From the NCBI RefSeq assembly GCF_040219335.1, contig NZ_JAVJSQ010000007.1:124001-188000 (forward strand): 64,000 bases of DNA, in the 5' to 3' direction. The notes under the pieces were generated by a model. It was given only the letters and a program-made list of their open reading frames with translations. It made no database searches and had not been told where the DNA came from. The first letter of the stretch is position 1; every line of letters starts with the position of its first letter. A program made the position numbers and the translations under genes. Source of the DNA: Gimesia sp. (lineage in GTDB: Bacteria > Planctomycetota > Planctomycetia > Planctomycetales > Planctomycetaceae). Positions 16,754 through 25,584 of the stretch are shown here, piece after piece.

Positions 16754-17704
16754 ATGCCTCCCCGAAAGCGACCGCCGGCAAATTCAAAATTCCAGGTTCG
16801 CAAACCGGCCGATCCCGGCGTGCATCTGGAACCGTTCCTGAATTACCTGGAAGCCGAATGTGGAATGGCGGCCAACACCGTCTCTGCCTATCGCTCCGAT
16901 ATCACACAGTTTCTGGACTGGTACCGCGGTCAGCCCTCCCGCCCCTTGAGCCAGGTCGACCTGAAGTTTCTGAGCGGGTATCTGCAACACCTCAACAAAC
17001 GCCGACTGGCCGCGACGACTGTTTCGCGACACCTGGTGACGATCAAGCTGTTTTTCCGCTACCTCGTCCTGGAAGGAATTCTCGCGGAGAGTGTCGCTGA
17101 TCTCTTGAATTCCCCCAAGCTCTGGAAGTATCTGCCGAAGGTCCTGAGCCCTGAGAAAGTAAACGAACTGTTGATGGCTCCCTGCAATGCCGATCGGTAT
17201 CCGCTCCGCGACCGAGCGATTCTGGCGATGATGTATGCCACCGGCTGTCGCGTGAGTGAGATTGTGAATCTCCCGCTGGACTCCGTCAAACTGGCGGAAG
17301 GCTATGCACGCTGCGTAGGTAAAGGGAACAAGGAACGCATGGTTTCACTGAACCCGGTTGCGGTGGCGGCCGTCGAAGCCTACCTCAAGTATGAGCGTCC
17401 CGATCTTACCCGACGCAACCCGGCAGAGCAGGCGCTGTTCCTGGGTCGAGGCGGTAAACAGCTCTCCCGGATCATGGTCTGGAACATCGTCAAGAAAAAC
17501 GCGGCTCGGGTTGGTTGCAGTAAAGAGGTTAGCCCGCATACGCTCCGGCACAGTTTCGCGACCCACATGATGGCCGGTGGTGCCGAGATCCGCGCGCTGC
17601 AGGAACTGCTGGGACACGCGAATATCCGCACGACCCAGATTTATACCCACGTGGATCACAGTCGCCTCAAAGCGGTACACCAGATGTATCATCCCCGCGG
17701 CTGA
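16754..17704 (+). CDS. xerD: Tyrosine recombinase XerD
   Basis: A site-specific recombinase that resolves chromosome dimers at dif with XerC. Start ATG 16754 (316 aa) is chosen because AAGGA lies 5 nt upstream; an upstream start at 16703 has no such site. The N-terminal SAM-like domain has LEAECGMAANTVSAYRSD. The catalytic residues are Arg in GCRVSEI, Lys in VGKGNKERMV, HTLRHSFATHM, LLGHANIRTTQ and the nucleophile Tyr in IYTHVD. The end, LKAVHQMYHPRG, matches the XerD ending (LRQLHQQHHPR) rather than XerC. It lies between the helicase and the convergent pseudopilus operon and has no integrase-like accessory genes, so a housekeeping role is likely. Confidence 0.9.
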   Translation: MPPRKRPPANSKFQVRKPADPGVHLEPFLNYLEAECGMAANTVSAYRSDITQFLDWYRGQPSRPLSQVDLKFLSGYLQHLNKRRLAATTVSRHLVTIKLFFRYLVLEGILAESVADLLNSPKLWKYLPKVLSPEKVNELLMAPCNADRYPLRDRAILAMMYATGCRVSEIVNLPLDSVKLAEGYARCVGKGNKERMVSLNPVAVAAVEAYLKYERPDLTRRNPAEQALFLGRGGKQLSRIMVWNIVKKNAARVGCSKEVSPHTLRHSFATHMMAGGAEIRALQELLGHANIRTTQIYTHVDHSRLKAVHQMYHPRG

Positions 17705-17717
17705 TTCGCGTGGTGGG

Positions 17718-18659
17718 TTAAAACGCTTTTTTCATCAGCTTTCCATCCGCGCGATTCCCCAGCTGATGCAACAGCGGCGCGTCGATACTCTCTGAAATGA
17801 ACTGCACCCTGCCATCTCCAAAGCCGAAATGGGCGCCCCCCACATGATAGCTGCCAAAGCCCCCCATCTTCAGTAGCATGTCACCCTTGTCTTTCTCAGA
17901 ATCAACATCCGAATCCGGCTCCAACCCGGGTGGCTGGCTGGAGCTGTTGTCTCTCCCCGGTTTGTCCCGATTGATAGAGCTTGTATTCCGTAATGTTGCG
18001 GAGGTGCCGGATAACCACCCCAGATTGTCTTTGGTATAGAAGTGTTCGCCGACAAAAATCGTGTTGGAACTGCCGTCTGTAATCTGGTCATAACGAATAC
18101 TGCTGTTGAGAAACATCACGCCGTTATTCTCGCTGTCCAGCGGTGCTTCAGTACCGTTGTAACAGGCACCGTAGTTGGTCTGAAACAATGGGACGCCTTC
18201 TTCGGAACTCGCGTACGTGTAATAGTTCATCGGGTCGGAGGGACAGTGCAAAACGACCATCTGCACTTCCCGAACGTCCTTGTTGGCGGGAGCATACACA
18301 CTCTGCTTGAAATCGATGTGCTCGAACACAGACGGCTGATCCAGATAGGGCATCAGCCCTGACAGCCAGTTCATGTGATACCCCTTGGGTTCGTTTTTGA
18401 TGGGCCCGGTATCGTTATAGACACCCGCCGGCAGCATTTCGTACGCCATCTCGTAATTCTGCAGCGCCAGGCTGATCTGGACGAGGTTGTTCTTGCAGGT
18501 AACCCGTCGCGCTGCTTCACGCGCCTGCTGAACCGCAGGCAGGAGCAGTGCGATTAAAATCGCGATAATGGCGATGACCACCAGGAGCTCAATCAAGGTG
18601 AAGCCAGGTCGTCGCCGTTCACGGGCGCTGCGAAATCTGAAAGGAACTTCGTTCTTCAT
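17718..18659 (-). CDS. DUF1559 protein with prepilin-type N-terminus
   Basis: A 313-residue protein of the large planctomycete DUF1559 family. The N-terminus has the prepilin leader and hydrophobic helix GFTLIELLVVIAIIAILIAL followed by LPAVQQAREAARR. The middle carries CPSDP and NYGACYNGTE. The C-terminal DUF1559 signature GGAHFGFGDGRVQFISESID, the so-called H-X9-DG motif, is present. Cleavage before Phe by a prepilin peptidase and assembly as a minor pseudopilin or surface protein are inferred from the family. It is the last gene of the sigma-ATPase-GspF-pseudopilin run, 79 bp after its neighbour, and could be part of that operon or have its own promoter in the AT-rich gap. DUF1559 genes are usually present in many copies. 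Confidence 0.88.
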   Translation of the reverse strand: MKNEVPFRFRSARERRRPGFTLIELLVVIAIIAILIALLLPAVQQAREAARRVTCKNNLVQISLALQNYEMAYEMLPAGVYNDTGPIKNEPKGYHMNWLSGLMPYLDQPSVFEHIDFKQSVYAPANKDVREVQMVVLHCPSDPMNYYTYASSEEGVPLFQTNYGACYNGTEAPLDSENNGVMFLNSSIRYDQITDGSSNTIFVGEHFYTKDNLGWLSGTSATLRNTSSINRDKPGRDNSSSQPPGLEPDSDVDSEKDKGDMLLKMGGFGSYHVGGAHFGFGDGRVQFISESIDAPLLHQLGNRADGKLMKKAF

Positions 18660-18738
18660 TTCAATTCCCCGGATTGTAGTTTCAATGATGTTCTATAAAG
18701 CATGATTTATGACATTCGATTCAAAATAAAAGTAACGC

Positions 18739-19152
18739 TTATAATATGATTTTTCGGGTCCGGGTGACGCTGAACGTTTCGTTTTCCGGATAGCGGATAC
18801 GGGCTTCAATCGACAGCCGATCTGTTTTCTCCGCCGGCTTGAGCTGAATGACAGCAGAAGCAGCATAGCGGGTCCCCAGATCTTCCGGCCTGATTTCCCA
18901 GACCTCGCCTTTATAGTTTGGATTTTTCAATCGCTGTTCGACGGCCCGCTCCAGGGCTGACTCAGCCAGCCATTCTGCCTGAACGCGTAACTGCTCGCGG
19001 ATGACCTGCCTGCGCTGCATCAGGGCGGACTTTAATAAGGAAGCCAGCAGCATGGTGACGATCAGCAGACAGACCATCACCAGAATCAGGACCGCACCGT
19101 TACGGTTCGCCTGCCGGTTCTGTAAAGTCTGTCGATTGATTATTCTCTGCAT
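18739..19152 (-). CDS. PilX/GspK-like minor pseudopilin
   Basis: A 137-residue protein with an N-terminal hydrophobic segment (about 19-40, GAVLILVMVCLLIVTMLLAS) after a basic stretch, then QAEWLAESALERAVEQRL, the helix typical of PilX/GspK-type proteins. A short beta-rich domain (AASAVIQLKPAEKTDRLS) follows. There is no classical prepilin GFTLIE motif. Position after two prepilin-like genes, 13 bp downstream of the GspJ-like gene, supports a minor pseudopilin role at the pilus tip. It is much shorter than true GspK (about 300 aa). Confidence 0.7.
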   Translation of the reverse strand: MQRIINRQTLQNRQANRNGAVLILVMVCLLIVTMLLASLLKSALMQRRQVIREQLRVQAEWLAESALERAVEQRLKNPNYKGEVWEIRPEDLGTRYAASAVIQLKPAEKTDRLSIEARIRYPENETFSVTRTRKIIL

Positions 19153-19165
19153 GAGTTTGGCCCTG

Positions 19166-19783
19166 TCAGTTCGTCTGGTTTGTTTCTTTTTCCGATTGCT
19201 CGAAAGAAATTTGTGTCAGCCGATAATCACGGCCAATTGTAGAAAGCACGGCAAGCTCGTGAGCGGCTCGAAGGCGACTTTCCGGCGTGTTCCCGCTCTC
19301 CTGTTCCGGCAGGACCGGGGAACCGGGTTCCCGGATACTGATGCCTGCCTGATTCAACCGCTGCTGCTGGATAAAATGCGCCTCGCTTCCCGCGGGAACA
19401 TAGAACATATCTTCGTGAAGAACTTTCCCTTCCCGGCTGACTACGCGATCGATGCGGAACTCATCAATCCGCCAGGTAATCTGTTCCCCATCCGGCTTCT
19501 GGATAACCAGTGTTTTCGGGTTGGCCACTTTCTCCGGTTCCAGCTGCACTGATTCTGCAGCATGAATATCGTCACGGAACAGTCTTGAGAAACGCTGGAA
19601 AGAGGCCCCCAGCCAGACCGCCTCACTCGATTCCCGCTCGGCCCGCATGATGGTATGCAGCGTGGTCATGCTGAGCCCCATGAGCACAGTCGCAATCGCC
19701 ATGGCCACGACGACTTCCACCAGAGATATTCCGGGCGGAATGCCATGCTGCCTGATCGAGATCATAAATCCACGTCGTCGCAT
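19166..19783 (-). CDS. GspJ/PilW-like prepilin protein
   Basis: A 205-residue protein with a divergent prepilin segment ISLVEVVVAMAIATVLMGLS preceded by PPG, so a prepilin peptidase could cleave before Ile/Ser. The body contains SRLFRDDIHAAESV and ITWRIDEFRIDRVVSREG, a pattern usual for GspJ/PilW minor pseudopilins (a strand-rich domain reporting on base-line residues). The start overlaps the stop of the upstream GspI-like gene by one base, so the two are translationally coupled. Function as minor pseudopilin is inferred from motif and neighbours. Confidence 0.75.
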   Translation of the reverse strand: MRRRGFMISIRQHGIPPGISLVEVVVAMAIATVLMGLSMTTLHTIMRAERESSEAVWLGASFQRFSRLFRDDIHAAESVQLEPEKVANPKTLVIQKPDGEQITWRIDEFRIDRVVSREGKVLHEDMFYVPAGSEAHFIQQQRLNQAGISIREPGSPVLPEQESGNTPESRLRAAHELAVLSTIGRDYRLTQISFEQSEKETNQTN

Positions 19784-20250
19784 TACTGCTTACCCTTTGG
19801 GGAGACCCAGGAAGTTAAGCGTACCGGCTGCTGGATGAGACCACGCTGATCACGCCAGCCCAGCTGAATCTGAATTTTTTTCATCAGCGGTAAATCTTTC
19901 GTCTCCTGGATGCGAATCCTCAGGTCGGCGTCAGGGAGTTGCTTCAAGGCACTCTCCGAGAGTGCGAACTTGTCGACTGTCGACTGCGTCATCTCCGGAA
20001 ATGGCAGGGCCGCGGTCCGTTCCATCAGGTTTTCCACTTCGACCAGCGCGACCTGTCTCTGCTCGGACTGTTTCTGTTCGCGATGGACCCAGTAAATCGA
20101 AGGCACCACAATCATGAAGACGGTCGTCAGTAGAACTCCCGAGACCATCATTTCAATCAACGTGAATCCCCGACGCCTACGCAGCTTCGGCCGAGTCACC
20201 GCTGAGAAATCCTGTTTCTGTCGATACTGTATTCGCACTATGCAACCCAT
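19783..20250 (-). CDS. GspI-like prepilin protein
   Basis: A 155-residue protein with a clear class III signal, RRRRGFTLIEMMVSGVLLTT, about residue 25, hence cleavage after Gly by a prepilin peptidase. The helix continues to WVHREQKQSEQRQVALVEVENLMER, resembling GspI/PilV minor pseudopilins, and a short C-terminal domain ends in LTSWVSPKGKQ. ATG start lies 10 bp after the GspF-like gene. No prepilin peptidase is encoded in this window. Confidence 0.8.
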   Translation of the reverse strand: MGCIVRIQYRQKQDFSAVTRPKLRRRRGFTLIEMMVSGVLLTTVFMIVVPSIYWVHREQKQSEQRQVALVEVENLMERTAALPFPEMTQSTVDKFALSESALKQLPDADLRIRIQETKDLPLMKKIQIQLGWRDQRGLIQQPVRLTSWVSPKGKQ

Positions 20251-20260
20251 GCCCGTGGGA

Positions 20261-21376
20261 TTACGCCAGGTGATGAACCAGGCTGATCAATGGTAAAAAT
20301 AAACCAATCACTATGATTCCAACCAGGGCTCCCAGCCCTACAATAAACGCTGGTTCCAGATATTCGCGTACCAGCATCATCCGATAATTAATTCGCCGCT
20401 CGATGCTTTTCGCGATCGCCTTCAATGCCCAGCTCAGGTTTCCCGCCCGCTGGGCTGACTGCAGCAGCCGCACCTCACTAGGCGTTAACAGACTAAAATC
20501 ATGCAGGGCCGTCCAGCAGTCGTTGCCTTTGTGAACATCCTGCAGAATTGCTTCAAACCGTTCTGCCAGCAGTCGGTTATTCGAAGTATGTGCCAGGGTC
20601 TCGAACGCCCCCATTAAAGGGCGCCCCGATTCAGTCGTGACGTGCAGGAACCGAAGCACATCCGGCGCCCTGCCCCGCGGATAGAGCAGGCCATAGACAA
20701 ACGCAGGACGCCAGCCGTTCTCCAGAAAGCCGCGGCGCGTCAGTATTTTCTGCATGATCCACAACATTAAAATCGCAACAGGCAGAACATAGAAATATTC
20801 GATGACAAAATCATTGGCTTCAATAATTTTCAGCGTCAGGCCCGGCAGTTCTACTTCAAAATCATGAAAGATTTTTTTGAATTTAGGGATGATCCAATAG
20901 CCGATAAATAGCAGGTTCAGCGCGACAACCAGGAAGACCGCCAGAATATAAAGCAGAACGCCTGCACGGCTCCGCACCTGCTCAGTCCGTTCCGCCATGC
21001 AGACTTCTGAAGCCAGCGAAAGCGCCGAGGGCAGCGTGCCCGATTCTGCTCCTGCTTTCACCAGAAAAAACGCATTCGCTGGCAACAGGTCCGGCACCTT
21101 ATCGATGGCATCCGCCAGGGGAACCCCACTGCGGAGCAAATCCACGAGACGGGAAATCTGCAGTCTCCAGCGGCCGTGCACGTCTTTTTCGAAGGTCTCA
21201 AGCACGTCGATCAACGACAGCTGTTTCTCTGTCGCCACAGCCAGAATTCTCAAGAGCGCCATCTGCTGTGAATGGGTGACACGTCCCGGAAGCCAGCGTG
21301 GTCCACGCAGGAGCGGACGATTGCCCCAGCGCCACAACTGATTCAGAGAATTAAAACGGGACGGCTTATTCATCAA
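20261..21376 (-). CDS. GspF/PilC-type inner-membrane platform protein, copy 3
   Basis: A 371-residue T2SS-F domain protein. The first cytoplasmic T2SSF unit has LLRSGVPLADAIDKVP and FFLVKAGAESGTLPSAL. Three membrane segments are visible at about 143-165, 191-210 and 343-366. The second unit has TESGRPLMGAFETLA, LLQSAQRAGNLSWALKAIA. The family forms the rotor-like platform that couples the GspE ATPase to pilin insertion. N-terminal 35 residues are basic and unlike the other copies. It lies 68 bp after the second GspF-like gene and 10 bp before the prepilin genes. Confidence 0.85.
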   Translation of the reverse strand: MMNKPSRFNSLNQLWRWGNRPLLRGPRWLPGRVTHSQQMALLRILAVATEKQLSLIDVLETFEKDVHGRWRLQISRLVDLLRSGVPLADAIDKVPDLLPANAFFLVKAGAESGTLPSALSLASEVCMAERTEQVRSRAGVLLYILAVFLVVALNLLFIGYWIIPKFKKIFHDFEVELPGLTLKIIEANDFVIEYFYVLPVAILMLWIMQKILTRRGFLENGWRPAFVYGLLYPRGRAPDVLRFLHVTTESGRPLMGAFETLAHTSNNRLLAERFEAILQDVHKGNDCWTALHDFSLLTPSEVRLLQSAQRAGNLSWALKAIAKSIERRINYRMMLVREYLEPAFIVGLGALVGIIVIGLFLPLISLVHHLA

Positions 21377-21444
21377 CGGGAGGTCGCTTGTAAACAGAAA
21401 TGAATGTCAGGAAAACGGCTTGAAATGCAATGCTGCATGACGAC

Positions 21445-22683
21445 TCAGGCCAGCATCGTCAGCAGTTTAAACAACGGAGCCAACAGGGATAAAAACAGGA
21501 AGCCCATCGTAATCGCACAGACAATAATGATCATCGGCTCCACAACGGTCGCGAAGAACGTGATCCGCACGCGGGTCTGGCCATTCAGCATATCTGCCAG
21601 CGCATTCAGAATTTCAACCGAGTAGCGGGGACTGTTCTGATTCGAATTACCTGACTGCGTCGCCAGGGTCTGTAGAAACGTGGCGGGAAATAACTTCAAC
21701 GAGGTCAACGCTTCAATCTGCATCTCCCCGGAAGAGATGGAGTCCGAAAATTTGCGACAGGCTTTGCGAATCTGATAGTTATTTGAACTCTCCCCTGTCA
21801 GCTTGAGTGCTTCCAGAAACGGAACGTCATTATCGACCAGCAATGCCAGCAGGTGAGAAAAACGGGAAACGGAAATCCCACTCAACAGTCCCCCCAGCAG
21901 GGGAATCCGAAACAGGATGCGCTGCCCCAGCGCCTGGCCTCTTTCCGTACGGAACAGGGCGAAAGAGCCCAACAGAAAAAGTAGAGTACCGGGTAGATAC
22001 CACCACCATTGCGTTCGGATAAACACGGACACCTCGAACATGAAATCGGTCACCCAGGGGAGTTCGATTCCAAAGTCCACGAAGATCGATTCAAACGAAG
22101 GAATGATCCAGAGCATGATCGCCAGAAACATTAACGAGGCGAAAAACATCAGAATCAGCGGATAGCAGAGGGCCATCAGTAACTGGCTTTTCATCTCGGA
22201 GAGCTGACGGGTATGTGCCACATAGTCGGCCAGAATCTCACTCATCTTGCCCGAACGGCTGCCGGCATGCACCAGGGCACAGAGCTCGCGCGGCGCCCTG
22301 GAATTGGCCAGCACCGTTTCCAGGTCATCGCCTGATTCCAGCTGGGTCGCCAGATCCTGTACCGCGGTCCGCAGACGTGTGTTCTCAATTTCATAAGAGA
22401 CCGCTTCCAGCCCCGACGAGAGCGGGAGCCGGGCACGTGTCAAATCGGACAGATGATCGGTGATGAGTTCAAAATCACGGGAGGAGAGCCTGGTCGTCGC
22501 GCCGGAGGCAGGTGCTTCCCGGGCGGCAAACGCCAGTTCACCTTCCTCTTCCAGCTCGATCCGTTCAATTTTGATCCCCTGACCCTGCAGCTGGCTGGCA
22601 ACTTCATCCCGGTCGGCAGCGTGAATCCGCCCCTTGATGAGCTTGCCTTCTGAATTAACGCCCTGATAGCGATACCAGTTCAT
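21445..22683 (-). CDS. GspF/PilC-type inner-membrane platform protein, copy 2
   Basis: A 412-residue protein of canonical GspF/PilC layout: an N-terminal strand-rich unit (MNWYRYQGVNSEGKLIKGRI) typical of the family, T2SSF unit 1 with LSDLTRARLPLSSGLEAV and LVHAGSRSGKMSEILADYV, membrane segments at about 173-196, 222-240 and 385-408, and T2SSF unit 2 with LLALLVDNDVPFLEALKL. Of the three copies this one is closest to the standard form and is the best candidate for the main platform protein. It may pair with one of the other copies as a heteromer (inference). Confidence 0.88.
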   Translation of the reverse strand: MNWYRYQGVNSEGKLIKGRIHAADRDEVASQLQGQGIKIERIELEEEGELAFAAREAPASGATTRLSSRDFELITDHLSDLTRARLPLSSGLEAVSYEIENTRLRTAVQDLATQLESGDDLETVLANSRAPRELCALVHAGSRSGKMSEILADYVAHTRQLSEMKSQLLMALCYPLILMFFASLMFLAIMLWIIPSFESIFVDFGIELPWVTDFMFEVSVFIRTQWWWYLPGTLLFLLGSFALFRTERGQALGQRILFRIPLLGGLLSGISVSRFSHLLALLVDNDVPFLEALKLTGESSNNYQIRKACRKFSDSISSGEMQIEALTSLKLFPATFLQTLATQSGNSNQNSPRYSVEILNALADMLNGQTRVRITFFATVVEPMIIIVCAITMGFLFLSLLAPLFKLLTMLA

Positions 22684-22764
22684 TGGAGAATCATCCCGTC
22701 ACTCAAATCATTATTATGGTGTCCAGCTGTCTGTAGCATCTGGTCACTGTCTCAGTCATGACCC

Positions 22765-23859
22765 TCAAGGGTTCCCTAATTGTTTAAGCATGTCGGTAAA
22801 CGGGAGAAATAATACCAGGCAATAACATAAAACCGTGCCACCTCCGATAATCGCTCCCGTGAAGATCGGAAAGATCACGCGGAACCAGCGGGTATAGTGG
22901 GCCGCCTTCCGCCGATACATATCGGCTGCATTTTTCAGCGCGAGGCTTAATTCTCCCTCGTGGTTCTTGGTCGTTAATAACCAGGTCAATAACGGAGGCC
23001 AGCCATAGAATTTCGCCGATTCCCCCGATTCCAGCTGCGAGCGGGCATGTCGATCCGCCATCAGTTCAGCCGATTGAACCAACTGGTCGTCGCCGGTCGC
23101 TTCAGCCGCCAGCACTATTGACTCGGAGAACGGAATCTGTTGCTGAATCAACAGTGCCATCAGCTCGGCAAAGTTTCCGTAACGATAATAACTGGCAATC
23201 CGCTTCACGCCGGGAATCCAGCCGATCAACCGACTGGTGCCTTTAAAATTCAATAACTGAGAACTGCGGGTCCGCATCCAGACCAGGGCAAACACAAACA
23301 GGACCAGCGGCGGGACCAGCGCCCAGTAGACCATCGTCGATTCCAGAAAATTCAACGCCTGCAGTGGGCGGGTCTCACCCAGGCGGAAAACTTCATACGC
23401 GGAATTGAACCGTGCCAGCATCTCAAACAGGAAGACCAGAAACAGACCATAGGCCAGGCTGAAGACAATCAACGGATAGATCAGCGCCATGCCGATCTGT
23501 CGCCTCAGATGAAACAGTTCCCAGGCATAGTTGGACATCTCCTCCAGTGCCACGGTCAACTTACCCGATTTGACCCCCGCTTCAACGATCACCCGATACA
23601 CGCGGGGAAAGCGTGAGCCTTCGGATTCCATCGCTTCAGCTAGCGTACTGCCCCGCTCCATCTTCACCGCCAGGTCCGAACTGATCTTTCCCAGCCGGTC
23701 GGGGAGTTCGTTGCCCATCTCCCGCAACCCCAATTCCAGCGGAATCCCGGCCTGCACGAGTGAAATAATTTCCTCGTTCAAGGCGATCAGCTCATCCAGC
23801 TCGAAGCGGGTTTCCCGTGTCGGTATGGCGTCGGAATCGTCTCTTGCGTTCATGTTCAC
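22765..23859 (-). CDS. GspF/PilC-type inner-membrane platform protein, copy 1
   Basis: A 364-residue T2SS-F protein. Unit 1 has IISLVQAGIPLELGLREMG and VIVEAGVKSGKLTVALEEM; membrane segments lie at about 125-150 and 176-195; unit 2 has LMALLIQQQIPFSESIVLA but a drifted second half (TTKNHEGELSLALKNAADM); a last hydrophobic stretch ends the protein (FPIFTGAIIGGGTVLCYCLV). It lacks the N-terminal strand unit of copy 2. It follows the ATPase gene by 61 bp and so probably is made with it. Confidence 0.85.
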   Translation of the reverse strand: MNMNARDDSDAIPTRETRFELDELIALNEEIISLVQAGIPLELGLREMGNELPDRLGKISSDLAVKMERGSTLAEAMESEGSRFPRVYRVIVEAGVKSGKLTVALEEMSNYAWELFHLRRQIGMALIYPLIVFSLAYGLFLVFLFEMLARFNSAYEVFRLGETRPLQALNFLESTMVYWALVPPLVLFVFALVWMRTRSSQLLNFKGTSRLIGWIPGVKRIASYYRYGNFAELMALLIQQQIPFSESIVLAAEATGDDQLVQSAELMADRHARSQLESGESAKFYGWPPLLTWLLTTKNHEGELSLALKNAADMYRRKAAHYTRWFRVIFPIFTGAIIGGGTVLCYCLVLFLPFTDMLKQLGNP

Positions 23860-23920
23860 ACTCTCTTCAGACAGAAACGATTTCAGTCAATGTCTCCATG
23901 TCAGTGCTGCCGGTGCACCG

Positions 23921-25141
23921 TTATGTTTCGCTCCGCGAAATGCCCAATACTCGACGGACTTCCGCGGGACTGGTCAATCCTTCGTTCACGGCCCGCAGCG
24001 CACGATTCCACTGCGTCCGTAGTCCGGACTCAACTGCCAGCCGGTGCAACTCGGTCGCATCAACCTGGTCCAGAATCGCCTGCCCCACGGCCCCCTGATC
24101 GGGCAGCAGCATTTCGGTCAGAACCAGGCGGCCCTGATAGCCGGTCTGTCCGCAGTCTGCACAACCCGTTGCGGTTTTCCACTGTTCGACAGGCAGACCC
24201 AGTCGATCTTCTTCCGCCTGTGATGGCTGAGCACAACTGCAGAGTCGACGCAACAACCGTTGACTCAATATCGCCAGCAGACCACTCCGCAGTAAATACG
24301 GTTCGATTCCCATATCCGACAGGCGGCTGACCGCTTCGGTCGCGCTGCCTGCATGGAATGTGGTGATCACCAGATGCCCGGACAGCGAAGCCTGGAAGAC
24401 TGTCTCGGCGGTTTCGCGATCTCGGATTTCTCCCACCATGATCACTTCCGGATCCTGCCGTAACAGGGACCGCAGACCCAGTGCCATATCAAAGCCCGCC
24501 GCCGGATTGACCTGCGACTGCGCCACGGTGGGCACCACGACTTCAATCGGATCTTCCAGGGAGGCCAGACTGCGGGCCCCCCGTGACTCGCGAATGATCT
24601 CCCGCAGACAGGCGTAAATCGTCGTCGTTTTGCCGCTCCCTGCAGGACCGGTCATCAGCACCACGCCGCCGGTCTGTCGTAACAGACCTCGCATCTCGGT
24701 CAAAATCTCTTCCGGCAGATTCAGGTTTTCCAGATGTTTGTATTGTCCCGAACCGACGAACAGCCGCACAACGACTTTTTCGCCATACAGGGTCGGAAAG
24801 GTGCTGATGCGGGTCTCGACCACCTGCTCGCCATCCCGGTGAATCCGCCCTTCCTGGGGGACATCGGTACGATAAGTGAGCAGCTGCGAGAGCACTTTGA
24901 GTCGGGCTGTGATCCGAGGTGCCAGCACCTGAGAAAAGTCAGCGACATGATGCAGTACGCCGTCAATTCGCCAGTCCATCCGCATCCGGTTTTCAGTGGG
25001 CAGCAGATGGATGTCGCTGGCATTGATAGCCTGCGCCTGGGCTAAGATCACATCGACCAGCTCCGTCACATACTCGGGATGATTTTCCGCTTTGTCAGGC
25101 AGTTGTTCCTGAAACTGTTGGGACAAGGTCTCCTGCATCAA
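23921..25141 (-). CDS. GspE/PilB-type assembly ATPase, short form
   Basis: A hexameric secretion/pilus ATPase that drives pseudopilin polymerisation from the cytoplasmic face. Motifs: N2D domain (ASDIHLLP, RIDGVLHH), VPQEGRI, Walker A TGPAGSGKTTT (164-174), Asp box SLEDPIE (194-200), Walker B DPEVIMVGEIRD (230-241) and His box TTFHAG. At 406 aa it lacks the N1 domain of usual GspE/PilB (500-570 aa). The zinc-binding cysteines are CSC (301-303) and CADC (327-330), so the first pair is CxC instead of CxxC. The start overlaps the stop of the upstream membrane-protein gene (4 bp). PilT is excluded by the cysteine region and gene context. Confidence 0.9.
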   Translation of the reverse strand: MMQETLSQQFQEQLPDKAENHPEYVTELVDVILAQAQAINASDIHLLPTENRMRMDWRIDGVLHHVADFSQVLAPRITARLKVLSQLLTYRTDVPQEGRIHRDGEQVVETRISTFPTLYGEKVVVRLFVGSGQYKHLENLNLPEEILTEMRGLLRQTGGVVLMTGPAGSGKTTTIYACLREIIRESRGARSLASLEDPIEVVVPTVAQSQVNPAAGFDMALGLRSLLRQDPEVIMVGEIRDRETAETVFQASLSGHLVITTFHAGSATEAVSRLSDMGIEPYLLRSGLLAILSQRLLRRLCSCAQPSQAEEDRLGLPVEQWKTATGCADCGQTGYQGRLVLTEMLLPDQGAVGQAILDQVDATELHRLAVESGLRTQWNRALRAVNEGLTSPAEVRRVLGISRSET

Positions 25142-25584
25142 TCGCCTCGAGTAAAGATCTGCTCGATCGTTCCGGCCCGTTCATTCCGGAAACGAACGAC
25201 GGCGTCAACCAGTCCCCATTCGCCGGACTGTTTGAGTGTGGCCTGCACGGAATTCCAATCGGTTTGAACTTTCTTCTCTCCGGGTGTGGCGGCCGAGATT
25301 CCCAGCACACGACTCCCTTTGGAATAGAGTGCACGGGACCAGCCGGATTCCGTATCGGACGCGACACGTAGATCGGCTCCTGAATCCCGGGTCAGAAATA
25401 ACAGTGTGAATGTCAGAAACAAAGTGCAGCAGACCAGCAGCGTTTTGCGCTGCACCTTGCGATTTTCCGCATGGCGGGCGGCAGCCAGTACCCGCTGACG
25501 ATGATCGCTGTGCGCGGGGACCGCCCCCTGGCCGGCCTTGAGTATCTGCTCTTCGAGAAAATGGTGATCTTCAAATTCAAACAT
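25138..25584 (-). CDS. Small single-pass membrane protein, possible anti-sigma factor
   Basis: A 148-residue protein. Start ATG 25584 is chosen because GAGG lies 6 nt upstream and the ATG overlaps the stop of the sigma-factor gene; a GTG at 25596 is less likely. A cytoplasmic N-terminus of about 50 residues (FLEEQILKAGQG, HRQRVLAAARHAENRK) precedes one hydrophobic segment (about 53-71, LLVCCTLFLTFTLLFL), then a periplasmic part of about 75 residues. Topology and location directly after an ECF sigma factor fit an anti-sigma factor, but no zinc anti-sigma motif (HxxxCxxC) is seen. A membrane assembly protein of the pseudopilus is the alternative. Confidence 0.7.
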   Translation of the reverse strand: MFEFEDHHFLEEQILKAGQGAVPAHSDHRQRVLAAARHAENRKVQRKTLLVCCTLFLTFTLLFLTRDSGADLRVASDTESGWSRALYSKGSRVLGISAATPGEKKVQTDWNSVQATLKQSGEWGLVDAVVRFRNERAGTIEQIFTRGD